Of a DNA stretch of 64,000 nucleotides, positions 33,669 to 43,880 are shown in pieces. Both the position numbers and the translations under genes were made by a program. The notes under the pieces are model-generated. The model was given only the letters and a program-made list of their open reading frames with translations. It was not told the origin of the DNA and did no database searches. Source of the DNA: Sophora flavescens. Lineage: Eukaryota; Streptophyta; Magnoliopsida; Fabales; Fabaceae. Each line of letters opens with the position of its first letter. Position 1 is the stretch's first letter. The stretch spans positions 71,408,200 to 71,472,199 of the forward strand of contig CM061065.1 in assembly GCA_030762895.1 (NCBI GenBank), in the 5' to 3' direction.

Positions 33669-36600
33669 TCACCATGAAAAACAATGATGAGTTAAGCCAT
33701 AGTTAGCTAAACCATCCAGACAAGCATTTCCTTCCCTAAATACATGAGAGACCATAAACCTCATTTTCCTAGATAAACATAAGCAGTTTCTCCATCTAGC
33801 AATCAAGTGCCAAGGGACAACTTTATCATCCTGGAAGGCTTGGACAACAAGCATTGAATCCGATTCCAACCAAATGTTGAGCCATCTTTTAGAATAAGCA
33901 ATTTCTTTGGCGGACGTTGCTCCACAAAGCTCTTCTTCTGCTGAGTTTGCAGATCCAAGAAATTTAGAAAAACATCCAAGAATAGCTCCTCTGCTGTCTC
34001 GAAACATAGCTCCACAAGCTGCAACTCCTTGGTTGGCTGCACCATCACAGTTACACTTAAACCAGCCGCAAAGTGGAGGTTGCCATGTTGTAACACCCTG
34101 CTTTTTGTTAAGTGTTTTTATAAAGCTTGTTTGGTTGTTCGAGTTGGTTTTGTTAAGTTTAAGTTGTTGGCTAAGGGCTTAGTGGGATTTTTGGCTTAAA
34201 AGTCCCTTTCTGGTGCATGAGCATGCCCGTGCTCATTAGCCAGCACGCCCGTGCTCAATGATAAAGATTAGATAACTTATTTAATGGTTAATGAAGATAA
34301 TTAAGATGACAAGATGTTTAAGCCGTGAACTAGTTGGGTTATCGCACGTTGATAACTTTGGTGCTTATTGGCCAAAGTGGCCTCGATGCTTATTGGTCGA
34401 GGTGTTGATGATGTTAAGTCTTGGGTGCTTATTGGCCCAAGCACGATGATGTTGATGATGAAGTCTTGGGAGCTTTTTGGCCCGAGCAAAGGAGGTGGTT
34501 GTTGTTGTTTGTTGTCGTGCCATGCATATAGCATTGGAGTTGATGGTTGAGGGGGAGGTTCGACATAGGGGAGATCGCCCGAGAGTACGGTGATCTGGCC
34601 ATCCACGATAGGTCACCCGATGGTTTGGTGACCGCATCCCCCCGCGATGAGGCATCCGCGATTTGATCCGTAGCTATCCATGGGGTTCACCCAAGGTTTA
34701 GTGTACTGTCGGTGTTGGTGCTTCTATGGCCAATAGGGATATGTAACTCCGAAGTCGTTCATCCCGAGTTAGTTGGATCCACATGCATAATGGAGTAGCG
34801 GAGTAGTGCTGCATTGCACCACATAGCATACTCGGTTGGTTTATGATGTTTATATGTGTATATGTATGCTTACGATGTTGCTATGCCATGATGTATGATC
34901 ATCTTATTCGTATCTCCATGCCGTTGTGATTTTATGTTTTCTTACTCCCCATTTTTCTATTTTCTGTTTGGCATGTATCGTTTTATGCAGAGGACGGCAA
35001 GCAGCCAGGAGAGGAGTGACTTTGAGGAACTGCGACTCATTAGTTAGGATTTCGAGTTTTGATTGTTTAGTTTTATGCCAGTTTTGATTTGTATTCAGAG
35101 GATTTTATTTTGGGACGGTTATACCACTCTGTATGTGACAATCGAGGTTGAGTTATGTTTGCCTTAGTTTCATGTTATGTTTCTTTCAATTCTTTTAAAC
35201 CTGGTTTTTATTTCCACGTTTTGAGAACTCGTTCATGTGGGACCTTTCTACCCATGGACAAATGTTTTATTTATTTCAGTAAATACATGATTTATTTTTC
35301 AGCTTTGTCCTTTTATTACCTTTTTACCATTCGGGGTAGTAGGGCATGTAACTTCAATGATCTTTGGAGCCTTTGGAGCTTGAGTCTGAACCTTGAAGTG
35401 ATTTACAATGCTAAATTCCTCCATAGAAGAGTGCATCGAGCCTTTGGATAGGTTTCCTGAAATTTGAACATAGGCACAAACTAGGGAGATCACAGCCGAC
35501 AAAGCAATACTTTTGTTGTTGAACCTAGCTTGGTTTCTAGCAAACCAAATAATATGAATAACAACAGATTTAACTATATCTAATACTTGGGAGCTCCAAG
35601 CATGATTAAAAATTGAAATAATAGAAGTAAAAGAGTTTAAATCAACTTTAACCTTTACAATGTTTGAAAACCAATCCCAAACTGCAGAAGCAAATCTGAA
35701 GCTAAGGAACAGATGGGAGGAAGATTCTGCATCAGCTCCACAAAGGCTGCATGAAGAAACAACAGTGCGGCTTCGATTCCTCAAGTTTTCATCTGTAGGA
35801 AGCTTGTTATGAAGAAGCCTCCATAACAAAAGAGACCTTGAGGGAGGAATGTAAGGACTCCAGATTGCCTTGCCCCAACTCACATTCTGGACCTGAAAAT
35901 GAGATTTCCTAACAAAAGCATATGCATCCTTGAAGGTCAATTCACCATTAGCAGAATCCTGCCATTCCAGATAATCTTCAAAAGGAATTAAAGGAATATG
36001 CACATTATTTATATAATGGATAATTTCAGGAAACAAATTCATAAACTCATCAGGAAGATGCCATGAATTTTCCTGAATGATGTCTTTAACCTTTGCCTTT
36101 AAGCAGGGAAGAAGAAAGTCAGGAATATTGGATAAGGAATCGGAAGCCATTTATCTATCCATAATCTAACATTGCTACCATTACCAATAACCCAAAGAAC
36201 TATTTTCAATCACAGAGTTTAGATGATGTTTAATGCCTAACCATATAGATGATTTAGCATGATACAAGATAGGACATTTATGCCTAATGTATCTAGATCT
36301 TAAGACATGACCCAGGGCTTATTTGAAGAGTACATATCCCACTCAATTTTAGCAGGGCAGCATCATTAATGAGATCTTAAGGGTCTCACCCAAGACCACC
36401 AACATCCAAATCGAACAAAGCCTATCCAATGATACGATTTACAAGTTTTCTAGTAAAGATGTCACCTAACCAAATGAAGTTTCTAATCCACCTATCCAAA
36501 GTTTTAAGCAAAGAAATAGGCCATTGATAAATTTGAAAACTATAACTAATCATGCCTTGAATGACAGTTTTAACTAATTGAACTATCCCTATTATTGATA

Positions 36601-38505
36601 AGATGGAACCCTTCCAACTAGCTAGTTTGGCCTTTATTTTATCAGCAATAGGCTGAAGATGAATCACTCTAGGTTTTTCTTGAAATAGAGGCACACCAAG
36701 ATATAAGAAAGGCATATGCCCTACTGCAAAACCTAGTAGTCTAGAAATATCAGAAATTCTGTTTGGTGACATGGATCTAGCATAGAATCTACACTTATCT
36801 AAGCTTAAGTGCTAACCAGATGCATCAGCATAATCCTTAAAAAGCTTAATTAAAACAGAAAGGTTTCTTTTAGAGCGTTTGCAGAAGACAAATATGTCAT
36901 CTGCATAAAGCACATGGGAAGGAAAGGCAATGTTTCTAGATCCTGACATTGGCTTTAACTTACCAGTTTCAACAAGCATGCTTATGCCTCTACTTAAGAC
37001 ATCTTCAGCTAAGCAAAACAAGAGGGGTGATAAAGGGTCACCTTGCCTAACACCCCTTTTGCAAGACAAAAAACCTACAGGATGACCATTAATGTTAAAA
37101 GACAGTTTAGCATAATGCAAGATAATAGAGATCCAATTGCACAAAACATCATTAAAGCCAAATGATTTCAGAACTCTAATCAGGAAAGACCAATCAATGG
37201 TGTCAAATGCTTTTTTGATATCAAATTTCAAAGCAACATTACCACCATTGCTCTAGCATTTAATCTATTAACAGCTTCTGAAGCAATACACAAGCAATCA
37301 ACTATGTTCCTACCTTTAATAAAATCTTTTTGATTATCATAAATAATCTTTAGGGCTATTAAAGCAAGTCTATCAGTCAAGACTTTAACTGGAAGCTAGC
37401 AAGAGCAATAAGTCTTAAATCAGAAATTCTAACAGCCCCGGCCTTTGAACTTAGGGATAAGGGCTATTATGTTTGAACTAAGATTTGGCAACAACCAAGA
37501 TTGTGTAAAAAACTGACTCACAGCCTTAAACACATCTGCTTGAACTACCTCCCAATGAGCTTGGAAAAAGTAACCCCTAAATCCATCAGGCCCTGGGGAG
37601 CCCGAACCATTCATACTAAACACAACAGACCTAACCTCTTCTATAGAAGGCAAGTTAGTAAGCATGGCATTGTCAAGATTAGAAACCAAAGAGGGAATTA
37701 CCTTTTCAACCAAACCATTATTTATACATTCATTCTCAGAAGCATAGAGAGAAGTGAAAAACTGCAAAACATGATTCTCAATTAAATCTCCATCTTCCAC
37801 AATAGAATCCCCAATTCTAAGAGAAGTCATTTGCCTAGAAACTTGCTTAAATTTAGCTATATTATGAAAGTAAGCAGTATTTCTATCCCGTTGCTCAAAC
37901 TAAGAGACTCTTGCCTTTTCTTTCCAAAATTCTTCTTGGAATAAAAGAGCTTGCTGCAAGGCAGCCTGGGCAACAGTCTCTTGATCATGCAAAGTAGCAG
38001 AAAAACCTTCTTCATTAATTTAACTTGGATAAAATCCAAGGACTCCTGAGCTGTTTGAACTTTAAGATGAACTTCACCAAAAACATTTTTATTCCAATGT
38101 TTTAACTGTTTCTTAAGTAGTTTCAACTTCTGACTAAGCCTAGCCATAGGACAACCATGAACCTTAGTGTTCCAGACCTCTTTAACCAACCATTTACAGT
38201 CTAAATGCGAATTCCACATAGACATAAATTTAAAAGAGCAAGGAAATGACCTAGAGTCACTAGTCATAGTAAGTAACAAAGGGAAATGGTCAGAGCAGCT
38301 TCTAGTTAAAGTACAACATGTTATAGAAGTCCAAAGATTAATCCAATCCTCATTACAAACAGCTCTATCTAATCTAGACTCAAAAAGAACCAGCTGACCT
38401 ATTATTTGCCCAGGTAAAAAGAAGCACCCCTAGTTGGTAAATGAATAAGGCCTAAAACATCAGACCGTGATCTAAATTCATCATATGAAACCCAGGAGGG
38501 CATGC
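33669..38505 (-). pseudogene. LINE ORF2 (endonuclease-RT-RNase H) remnant
   Basis: Reading on the minus strand: EEP-nuclease tail (SDVLGLIHLPTRGASF; LLLTMTSDSRSFPCSFKF). RT entry region with SGSPGPDGFRGYFFQ (about 37600). RT core with KFDIKKAFDTIDWSFL, RGVRQGDPLSPLLFCLAED and the catalytic LYADDIFVF (37231-36812). Thumb-like GHMPFLYLGVPLFQEKPR (36772-36422). zf-RVT WSPYIPPSRSLLLWRLLHNK and SCSLCGADAESSSHLF. RNase H with SFSWL-type end LANYGLTHHCFSW. Several stops and frameshifts separate these blocks. Confidence 0.8.
34089..35344 (+). mobile_element. Probable solo LTR inside the LINE, 5-bp target duplication
   Basis: CATGT occurs at 34084-34088 and 35345-35349, and removing the insert restores the LINE reading ...KIIEVT to WQPPLCGWFKCN. 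The insert begins TGTAACACCC, a frequent start of plant Ty3/gypsy LTRs, and contains no gag-pol. The right end (GGTAGTAGGG) does not show the expected CA, so the LTR call is not certain. The short plus-strand ORF near 35155 is not taken as a gene. Confidence 0.6.
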
Positions 38506-39876
38506 CTCTTTCTAGTTCTCCCCTTTGCTCTGCTCCCTCCTCCTCTGTTCTGCTTCATTCTCTTCATCCATCTATCCCTTTTTTTACTATAACCGAAGAC
38601 GAAAATGAGGAAAGGTGCAATTTAAATCAAAGTAGCATCACAACTTCAAATGCTGGCAGATTCAAGGTTGGGGTGGACAATTTTGTGGCAGCCCAGGGGT
38701 TGGGATGAAAGACATGAATTGAGGTACTCCTCCCCTAGATGTTGAATTCCCTGGTGGTGCTGGTATGCGAACCATAACAGGCCTTGTATATGGTGGTGGC
38801 ATAGGTACAAGTGATGGTGCTTGAGATGGTGAAGGTGGCCTCACTGGTGTAGCCTTCTCCCTAGTTGGAATAACTGGACCTCTGACTCCATACCTCCTAG
38901 CCTGCACAATTGAGATCGAAAAGTGAGTATCAAGTTGGTCCCTGTAATTACATACTTAATATCAAATTAGTCCCTGACATGTGTAACTTAAATTCAAATT
39001 AGTCCCTGTGCACATACCCTCTGTGGTGCATTCACTTGTTGTTGGGGCACTTGCACTGCACTTCCTGTGTATGCTGAACTAGAACTTGTCCTACATCATC
39101 CCCTATTTGTTGAACTTCCTGTGACTCCAAAGGAAAAAAGTCCACAAGTTTGTAATTTATTCAAAGTACATTCAATCAGCACCAGTAATGGCAGAAGTTC
39201 TAAACAGCCACAAAGAACTTACCCTTGTTGCATCTTCCTCATTTGATGCTTCATTTACTTGTGCAGATTGGGGGAGAGGTATCTCAGTTACTGGTTCCTC
39301 TTGCTGTTGACCTGATCTCCTGGACTTAGGTCATTGGGAAACTCCTATGTTCATGCATCCTTTGCTATTGTGATCCTCAATTCCACATCTTGAACATGTG
39401 AAAGTTGGGTGAGACCTCTTCAGCTTCCTAGGGAAGACCCATTACCCCCTTTCCTCTTTTTCGTCTTCGGTTGCAGCAAAAAATGGGATGGAGGGATGAA
39501 GAGAATGAAGCGAAATAGAGGAGGAGGGAGCAGAGCAAAGGGGAGAACCGGAATGAGCCATTGGAGAAGGGTGGGGGAAGAAGATGAAACCCAAATCAAA
39601 ACCCTAGCCAGTTTCAATTTAGTCCCTGAAATTTCAACTAAGTCCCTGAAATTGTGTTTCTGACATGGAGGCAAGGTGGATGATAAGATGGGGGTCCAGC
39701 AAGGCACTTAATGTGCCACATAAGCACCCTTCACGGCGTTAGGGGACGACAGTTAACAGAGGGACCATTTTGAATCACGGTTTGCAATTTCAGGGACTAA
39801 GTTGGTAATTTTCTTAATTCAGTGACCAACTTGATACTATGTCGCAATTTCAGGGACTAAATTGGCTATTTACTCG
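38506..39876 (-). mobile_element. Deleted Mutator-like element (MULE)
   Basis: CTCCCCTTTGCTCTGCTCCC near 38517 is matched in inverse at about 39527-39546. The match extends some 130 bp inward on both sides (38506-38645 versus 39415-39560), giving long inverted arms. The outer right arm continues to about 39876 through AATTTAGTCCCTG repeats; the outer left arm is lost at the LINE junction. The interior encodes the tail of a MULE transposase. Confidence 0.6.
38662..39420 (-). pseudogene. C-terminus of MULE transposase (zinc knuckle plus proline-rich tail)
   Basis: The minus strand near 39410-39330 gives TCSRCGIEDHNSKGC, a CX2CX4HX4C zinc knuckle characteristic of MURA-type transposases. A Q/E-rich linker follows, then after an intron GVRGPVIPTREKATPVRPPS and a proline-rich tail ending at the stop at 38662. 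The catalytic MULE domain is absent, so the element is a deletion derivative. Confidence 0.65.
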
Positions 39877-40602
39877 AGAAAAAAAAACCTTTCGATGTCT
39901 TAGGATCCGTTTATTTTAAATTTTGATAGAATTACTGTTAAAAGAATTTATTTTAAAACAATTGAGGTAAAAAAAATATTTCTTCCACGTTATGAAATTT
40001 TAGAAGTAGAATTAGAAGAATTCATTTTGTTTGTGTGATAAAGTAAAATCACTTTTGAAGTCAAAATATAAGGAATTTATTGGATCCCCCATCACTACAA
40101 AAAATCAACTGTTTAGAGACTGGCATATTCGGTCGCTAAACCTGCTAATCCGGTCGCTATTTAATTTAGCGACCGATTCATAGTGGTGGCTGATAACCTG
40201 GTTACTAAGATTTTAGAGACCGAAATATAAATTCGGTCGCTAAATGGCGACTGTATTTTCGGTCGCTAAATAATAAAAAACGTTCGCTACACGGTTTGTC
40301 GCATTGTTTGGGTAACCATTTTTAGCAACCGATAATCGGTTGCTAGTTCGGTTTCTAATGTTGGTTACTGTTAACCTATATTAGCGACCGATATTCGGTC
40401 GCTAGACCACAATTTTTTAATGTTAACTAAAGTTTAGCGACCGAATTATTGGTTGCTAGTTTGGTCGCTAAACTGGATTTTATTAATTTTTTTTAAATTT
40501 AATTTTAAAATTAATATTTTTTTTTGTTTTGCTTTAAAGTTTAGCAAAATTACTAATAAAACACACCAAATTACTAATGAAATATACAATCATAAGAAAT
40601 AA

Positions 40603-40605
<3 letters not shown>

Positions 40606-40646
<41 letters not shown>
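40606..40646. repeat. (AT)n microsatellite
   Basis: Run of TA dinucleotides within the CACTA 3' subterminal region. Confidence 0.95.
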
Positions 40647-40648
<2 letters not shown>

Positions 40649-40679
40649 CCAAAGTATCGTACAAGAATCGTTTAAAATC

Positions 40680-42482
40680 AAAAAAATGAAAAAAAATAGT
40701 CATGATGAGGGGGAGGTGGAGGAACCCAATCATCCTCAGTGTTCATGCCACCGACGTCTGCTATCTGATCGTCCTCTGGAGTAGCAGCATCAGTAGCTGG
40801 CGACGGAACTGGAGGAGCGGCAGCAGGCGGCACAACCGTCAGAGCAGCACCCTGAGCAACTGGAGTCTGGATCCTCATCTACTCCAACACCAGCCGATGT
40901 AATCCGGCCCGCTCGATGCTCGTCTGCATCATTCCTGGTTTGCCTGAGTCAATCGTGGTAACCCGGTTCGCCATATGCTGCTCTCTCTCGCTTTTCTCCT
41001 GAAGCTCCGCGTTCAGCTGCGTGATTGTGTCCTGCATTTGGTTGAACTGCTCCTGAGGGACGGTATCGGCATAAAAAGGAGCAGGCGTGCCTGATGATGA
41101 AGCGATAAACTCGCCTCCCAGGTGTCCGAGGCCATACACGTGCCCCTTCTTGTTCCTGCCCCCGACGACCTCCAAATAAATGGCATTATCGTCGACGGAG
41201 ATAGGAGAGCTGGGCCTATCACCAGTCAAGGCCTCATCTTATGACTGTGAGGCACGTGATATGGCATCGTCCTTCTTCTCATTGAAGCCCACCTGCAAAG
41301 TATAGATGAAGAGATTTAGTTAAAATTATAATCAATATTAACAAATCAATTATAATAAATTACAAGTAAAGACTAAATTGTTTTCTTGCTTACAGCATAG
41401 TTATGGGCCTTGTCGTTGACCCATGCCCCCGACTTCAACTTCTTCGTCCTCTCCACCAACTCCATAGCAGTGGGGGACCCGCTGTTTGTGCTTTCTGTAC
41501 AGAAAAATACAATCTTAAATTCATAAGAATATTTAAAAATGAAAACTCATTAAATAGTATACTAAGTCAAAAGTTTTAAGTATTACCAGCTGGTCGAAGT
41601 GGGCGGTGGCTGATTTAGACCCCCCGGTCCAAGCACATGCGCCACAATCAGGAGCTCGATTATGCTGAGCTATGGCCTGTATCTCCTGGAACTTCTCAGT
41701 AGCCCAGTACTGGTCCAGGTTCCTCCTGATCTCAGGATCCACCCACTTCTCCTTATTCTTACCCTTCCTCAGCTTGTTCGTCAGATTCTTCATGACCAGT
41801 GAGCCTTTATGCTCAAATATGTCCCTGACGAGACCCTCTAAACCTGCGTCCCACCTATACTCTTTCTGCAACTTACAGTTGTTAGGAAATTCGTGTGTGT
41901 GTGTGTGTGTGTGTGTATATAATGTAAATTTAATTTAAATAACTTAATAAATTGTTACCTTAAACTCTTTAAACAACTGATCCCTTTGACCCCTTGGGAT
42001 GGCCTTCCATGTAGGCCATGGACCATCAAACTTGCATTGCAGGATCTTCGATATCGAATCAGAAGGGCTCTTCACGGGCATAAAGCTATAGCAAAATTAG
42101 AGCATTAATAAATATTATAAATAAATAAAAAAACAAATAAATAGAAATTAACGAAAATTTATATATATTAAAAAATTAAATTAGCTTACTCGTTATCCCC
42201 CCTAGGGATAAGAAGAATCCTCCTGTAGGATGGACCACGGCTCTCCTATCCCGATGATGATGATGATCCTGTCATAGGTGTGGATGATGACGGTGCAGCC
42301 TATGTCCCGACCACATGAGGCTGGGTAGGGGGTGCAACTCCATCACCTTGATGTGTCCCGTCCACAGAGGTGTTAGTAGGGTGGTCTCGATCTGAAGACT
42401 GTGGGTCGGCCGGCGGAGGTACTCTCGCAGCACGACCTCTGCCACGACCTCCACGACGACCCCTACCTCTAGAGGAATCTGC
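40680..42482 (-). pseudogene. CACTA-encoded TNPA-like / plant Transposase_24 protein, multi-exon
   Basis: Starts with MADSSRGRGRRGGRGRGRAA (42482), an RG-rich N-terminus with a stop near 42300. Further exons give SKILQCKFDGPWPTWKAIPR (about 42060-41980), MQKEYRWDAGLEGL, EKWVDPEIRRNLDQYWATEK (41871-41600), VERTKKLKSGAWVNDKAHNY (about 41460-41400) and a coiled-coil tail EQFNQMQDTITQLNAELQEK (41229-40879). The tail ends at a TAG followed in frame by MRIQTPVAQGAA, so that stop looks like a nonsense change. Domain order fits the En/Spm accessory protein that binds subterminal repeats. A GT microsatellite lies in an intron at 41897-41917. Confidence 0.7.
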
Positions 42483-42599
42483 CATCTGTGTAAAAAATGA
42501 AAAGATGATTACACAACGGTGTAAATAATACAAAAATAAATTACCTAAGTAGAATGACATTTACACAATGAATTATGACATAAATAAATTACCTTAGTA

Positions 42600-43039
42600 G
42601 AATCTCCGTCACTAAATTCACCCTCACTCTCATCAGTCTCACTTGATCGGAATGTGCCTTCGCTAGATGCGTCCAACTCAGATTGATCCATTAACTCTCT
42701 TTCAACTTCTTCCTAATTTCCATAGTACGAACCTTCAAACACAATCGGGTTTAAATCAGGCAACGTCTCACCATATTTACTCCACCAATAGTAATCAAGC
42801 ATGAAGCCCTTCTCATAAAGATCGGCTACAACTCCATCCACGCTTTTGAAAGATTAACACTTGCATCTTTTGCAAGGACACCTCAAATGATCACCGGCCA
42901 GCCGTATAAATCTCTCCTGGCTAACAACAAACTCTATAAACTCACCCACTCCAACTCTATACTCTTCCCTAAGACGTTTATTCCGATCCAACCTGCGATA
43001 CATCCATTTTCGATTCTCCGGAATATCCATTGCTGCCAA
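42600..43039 (-). pseudogene. CACTA TNP2 transposase N-terminal fragment
   Basis: MAAMDIPENRKWMYRRLDRN opens at 43039 and runs through GVGEFIEFVVSQERF to CPCKRCKC, the conserved N-terminal (transposase-associated) domain of TNP2. Read-through gives KGFMLDYYWWSKYGE and an acidic stretch, with stops at about 42854 and 42716. The large catalytic part that should follow is missing, so the element depends on other copies for transposition. Confidence 0.75.
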
Positions 43040-43421
43040 TTAAATAGCTTGACCAACCCTACAATAACACTTATATATTACGATGCATTCCAATAACTCC
43101 ATCAATCTCGTTCTTATGACAAGGTTTGAACCTATCCCATTCGAGAAGAAACCTTTAACACACTCGGCTAATAATAGTTATTCCCTTATTCAAATACCTC
43201 ATTCTTAACAAAATTTCAGCAGCATTTCCCATTGGTCTCCAAGTACACAACTCGAGCACGGTGAGAATCACCGCGATCCAGTATGCACCAGGAGAACAAA
43301 AGGAAATGCATTAGACCGAGATTTCAACAAGTATATAAGGCATTTGAACATGGAAATGGCTATTGTACGAGTTTAAAAATGGTTTTTTCCCAAACTGTCC
43401 CACTTGGACAATTCAAGATTC

Positions 43422-43482
43422 AATACAATGAGCATGCGTACCCTGAGAAGGTACGCATGCTCATTAATATTGAATCTCAAAT
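43422..43482. repeat. Near-perfect inverted repeat inside the CACTA element
   Basis: AATGAGCATGCGTACC (43428-43443) is followed by the 7-base loop CTGAGAA and then the exact inverse GGTACGCATGCTCATT. Imperfect pairing (ATTCAATA / TATTGAAT) extends the stem to about 30 bp. Confidence 0.85.
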
Positions 43483-43626
43483 AGGAAACTAAGGCTTTCG
43501 TAACTTAATAATTAACTCTAGCAGAAAATAAAATCATTGACTTATAAGGAATGCAGCATACTTCAACAAATATATATTGAAGCATAATTCAATACAAACT
43601 TAAATAAAATATAGTAGCAAACATCG

Positions 43627-43880
43627 TATTGAGCTCCGCTCTCCACTAACAAGTAACACATCATTGTCAAACACATGCATAACTTCTAAATTAGTAGCAC
43701 ACAACAAGCATCCCGTCTTTTTGACAGGATCACATCCTATTGAGCTTTGCTCTCCACTAACAAACAACACATAATTGCAAATACATGCATAAATATTAAA
43801 TTATCAGCACACAATCAGCATCTTGCCTTTCAGGCAGGATACCTTCCTATTGAGCTCTGCTCTCCACTAACAAAAAACAA
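43627..43880. repeat. ~110-bp tandem repeat, 2.3 copies
   Basis: TATTGAGCTCCGCTCTCCAC starts units at about 43627, 43738 and 43848 with spacings of 111 and 110 bp. Units share CACTAACAA, ACATGCATAA and AGCACACAA blocks. It lies in the non-coding 5' part of the CACTA element. Confidence 0.8.

Larger units (their letters stand above)
33425..38505 (-). mobile_element. 5'-truncated LINE carrying a solo LTR
   Basis: The minus-strand order is endonuclease C-terminus (~38505-38200), reverse transcriptase (37830-36420), zf-RVT/connection region (36150-35350) and RNase H (34095-33669), then a 3' UTR ending in a short A-run at 33425-33432. Its 3' end matches the LINE at 11557-12996. The 5' end abuts the MULE at about 38505. 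A 1.26-kb insertion splits the RNase H domain. Confidence 0.85.

Noticed and set aside
34301..34655. Overlapping ORFs at 34.3-34.7 kb
   Set aside because: They lie inside the insertion interpreted as a solo LTR and have no protein similarity I can see.
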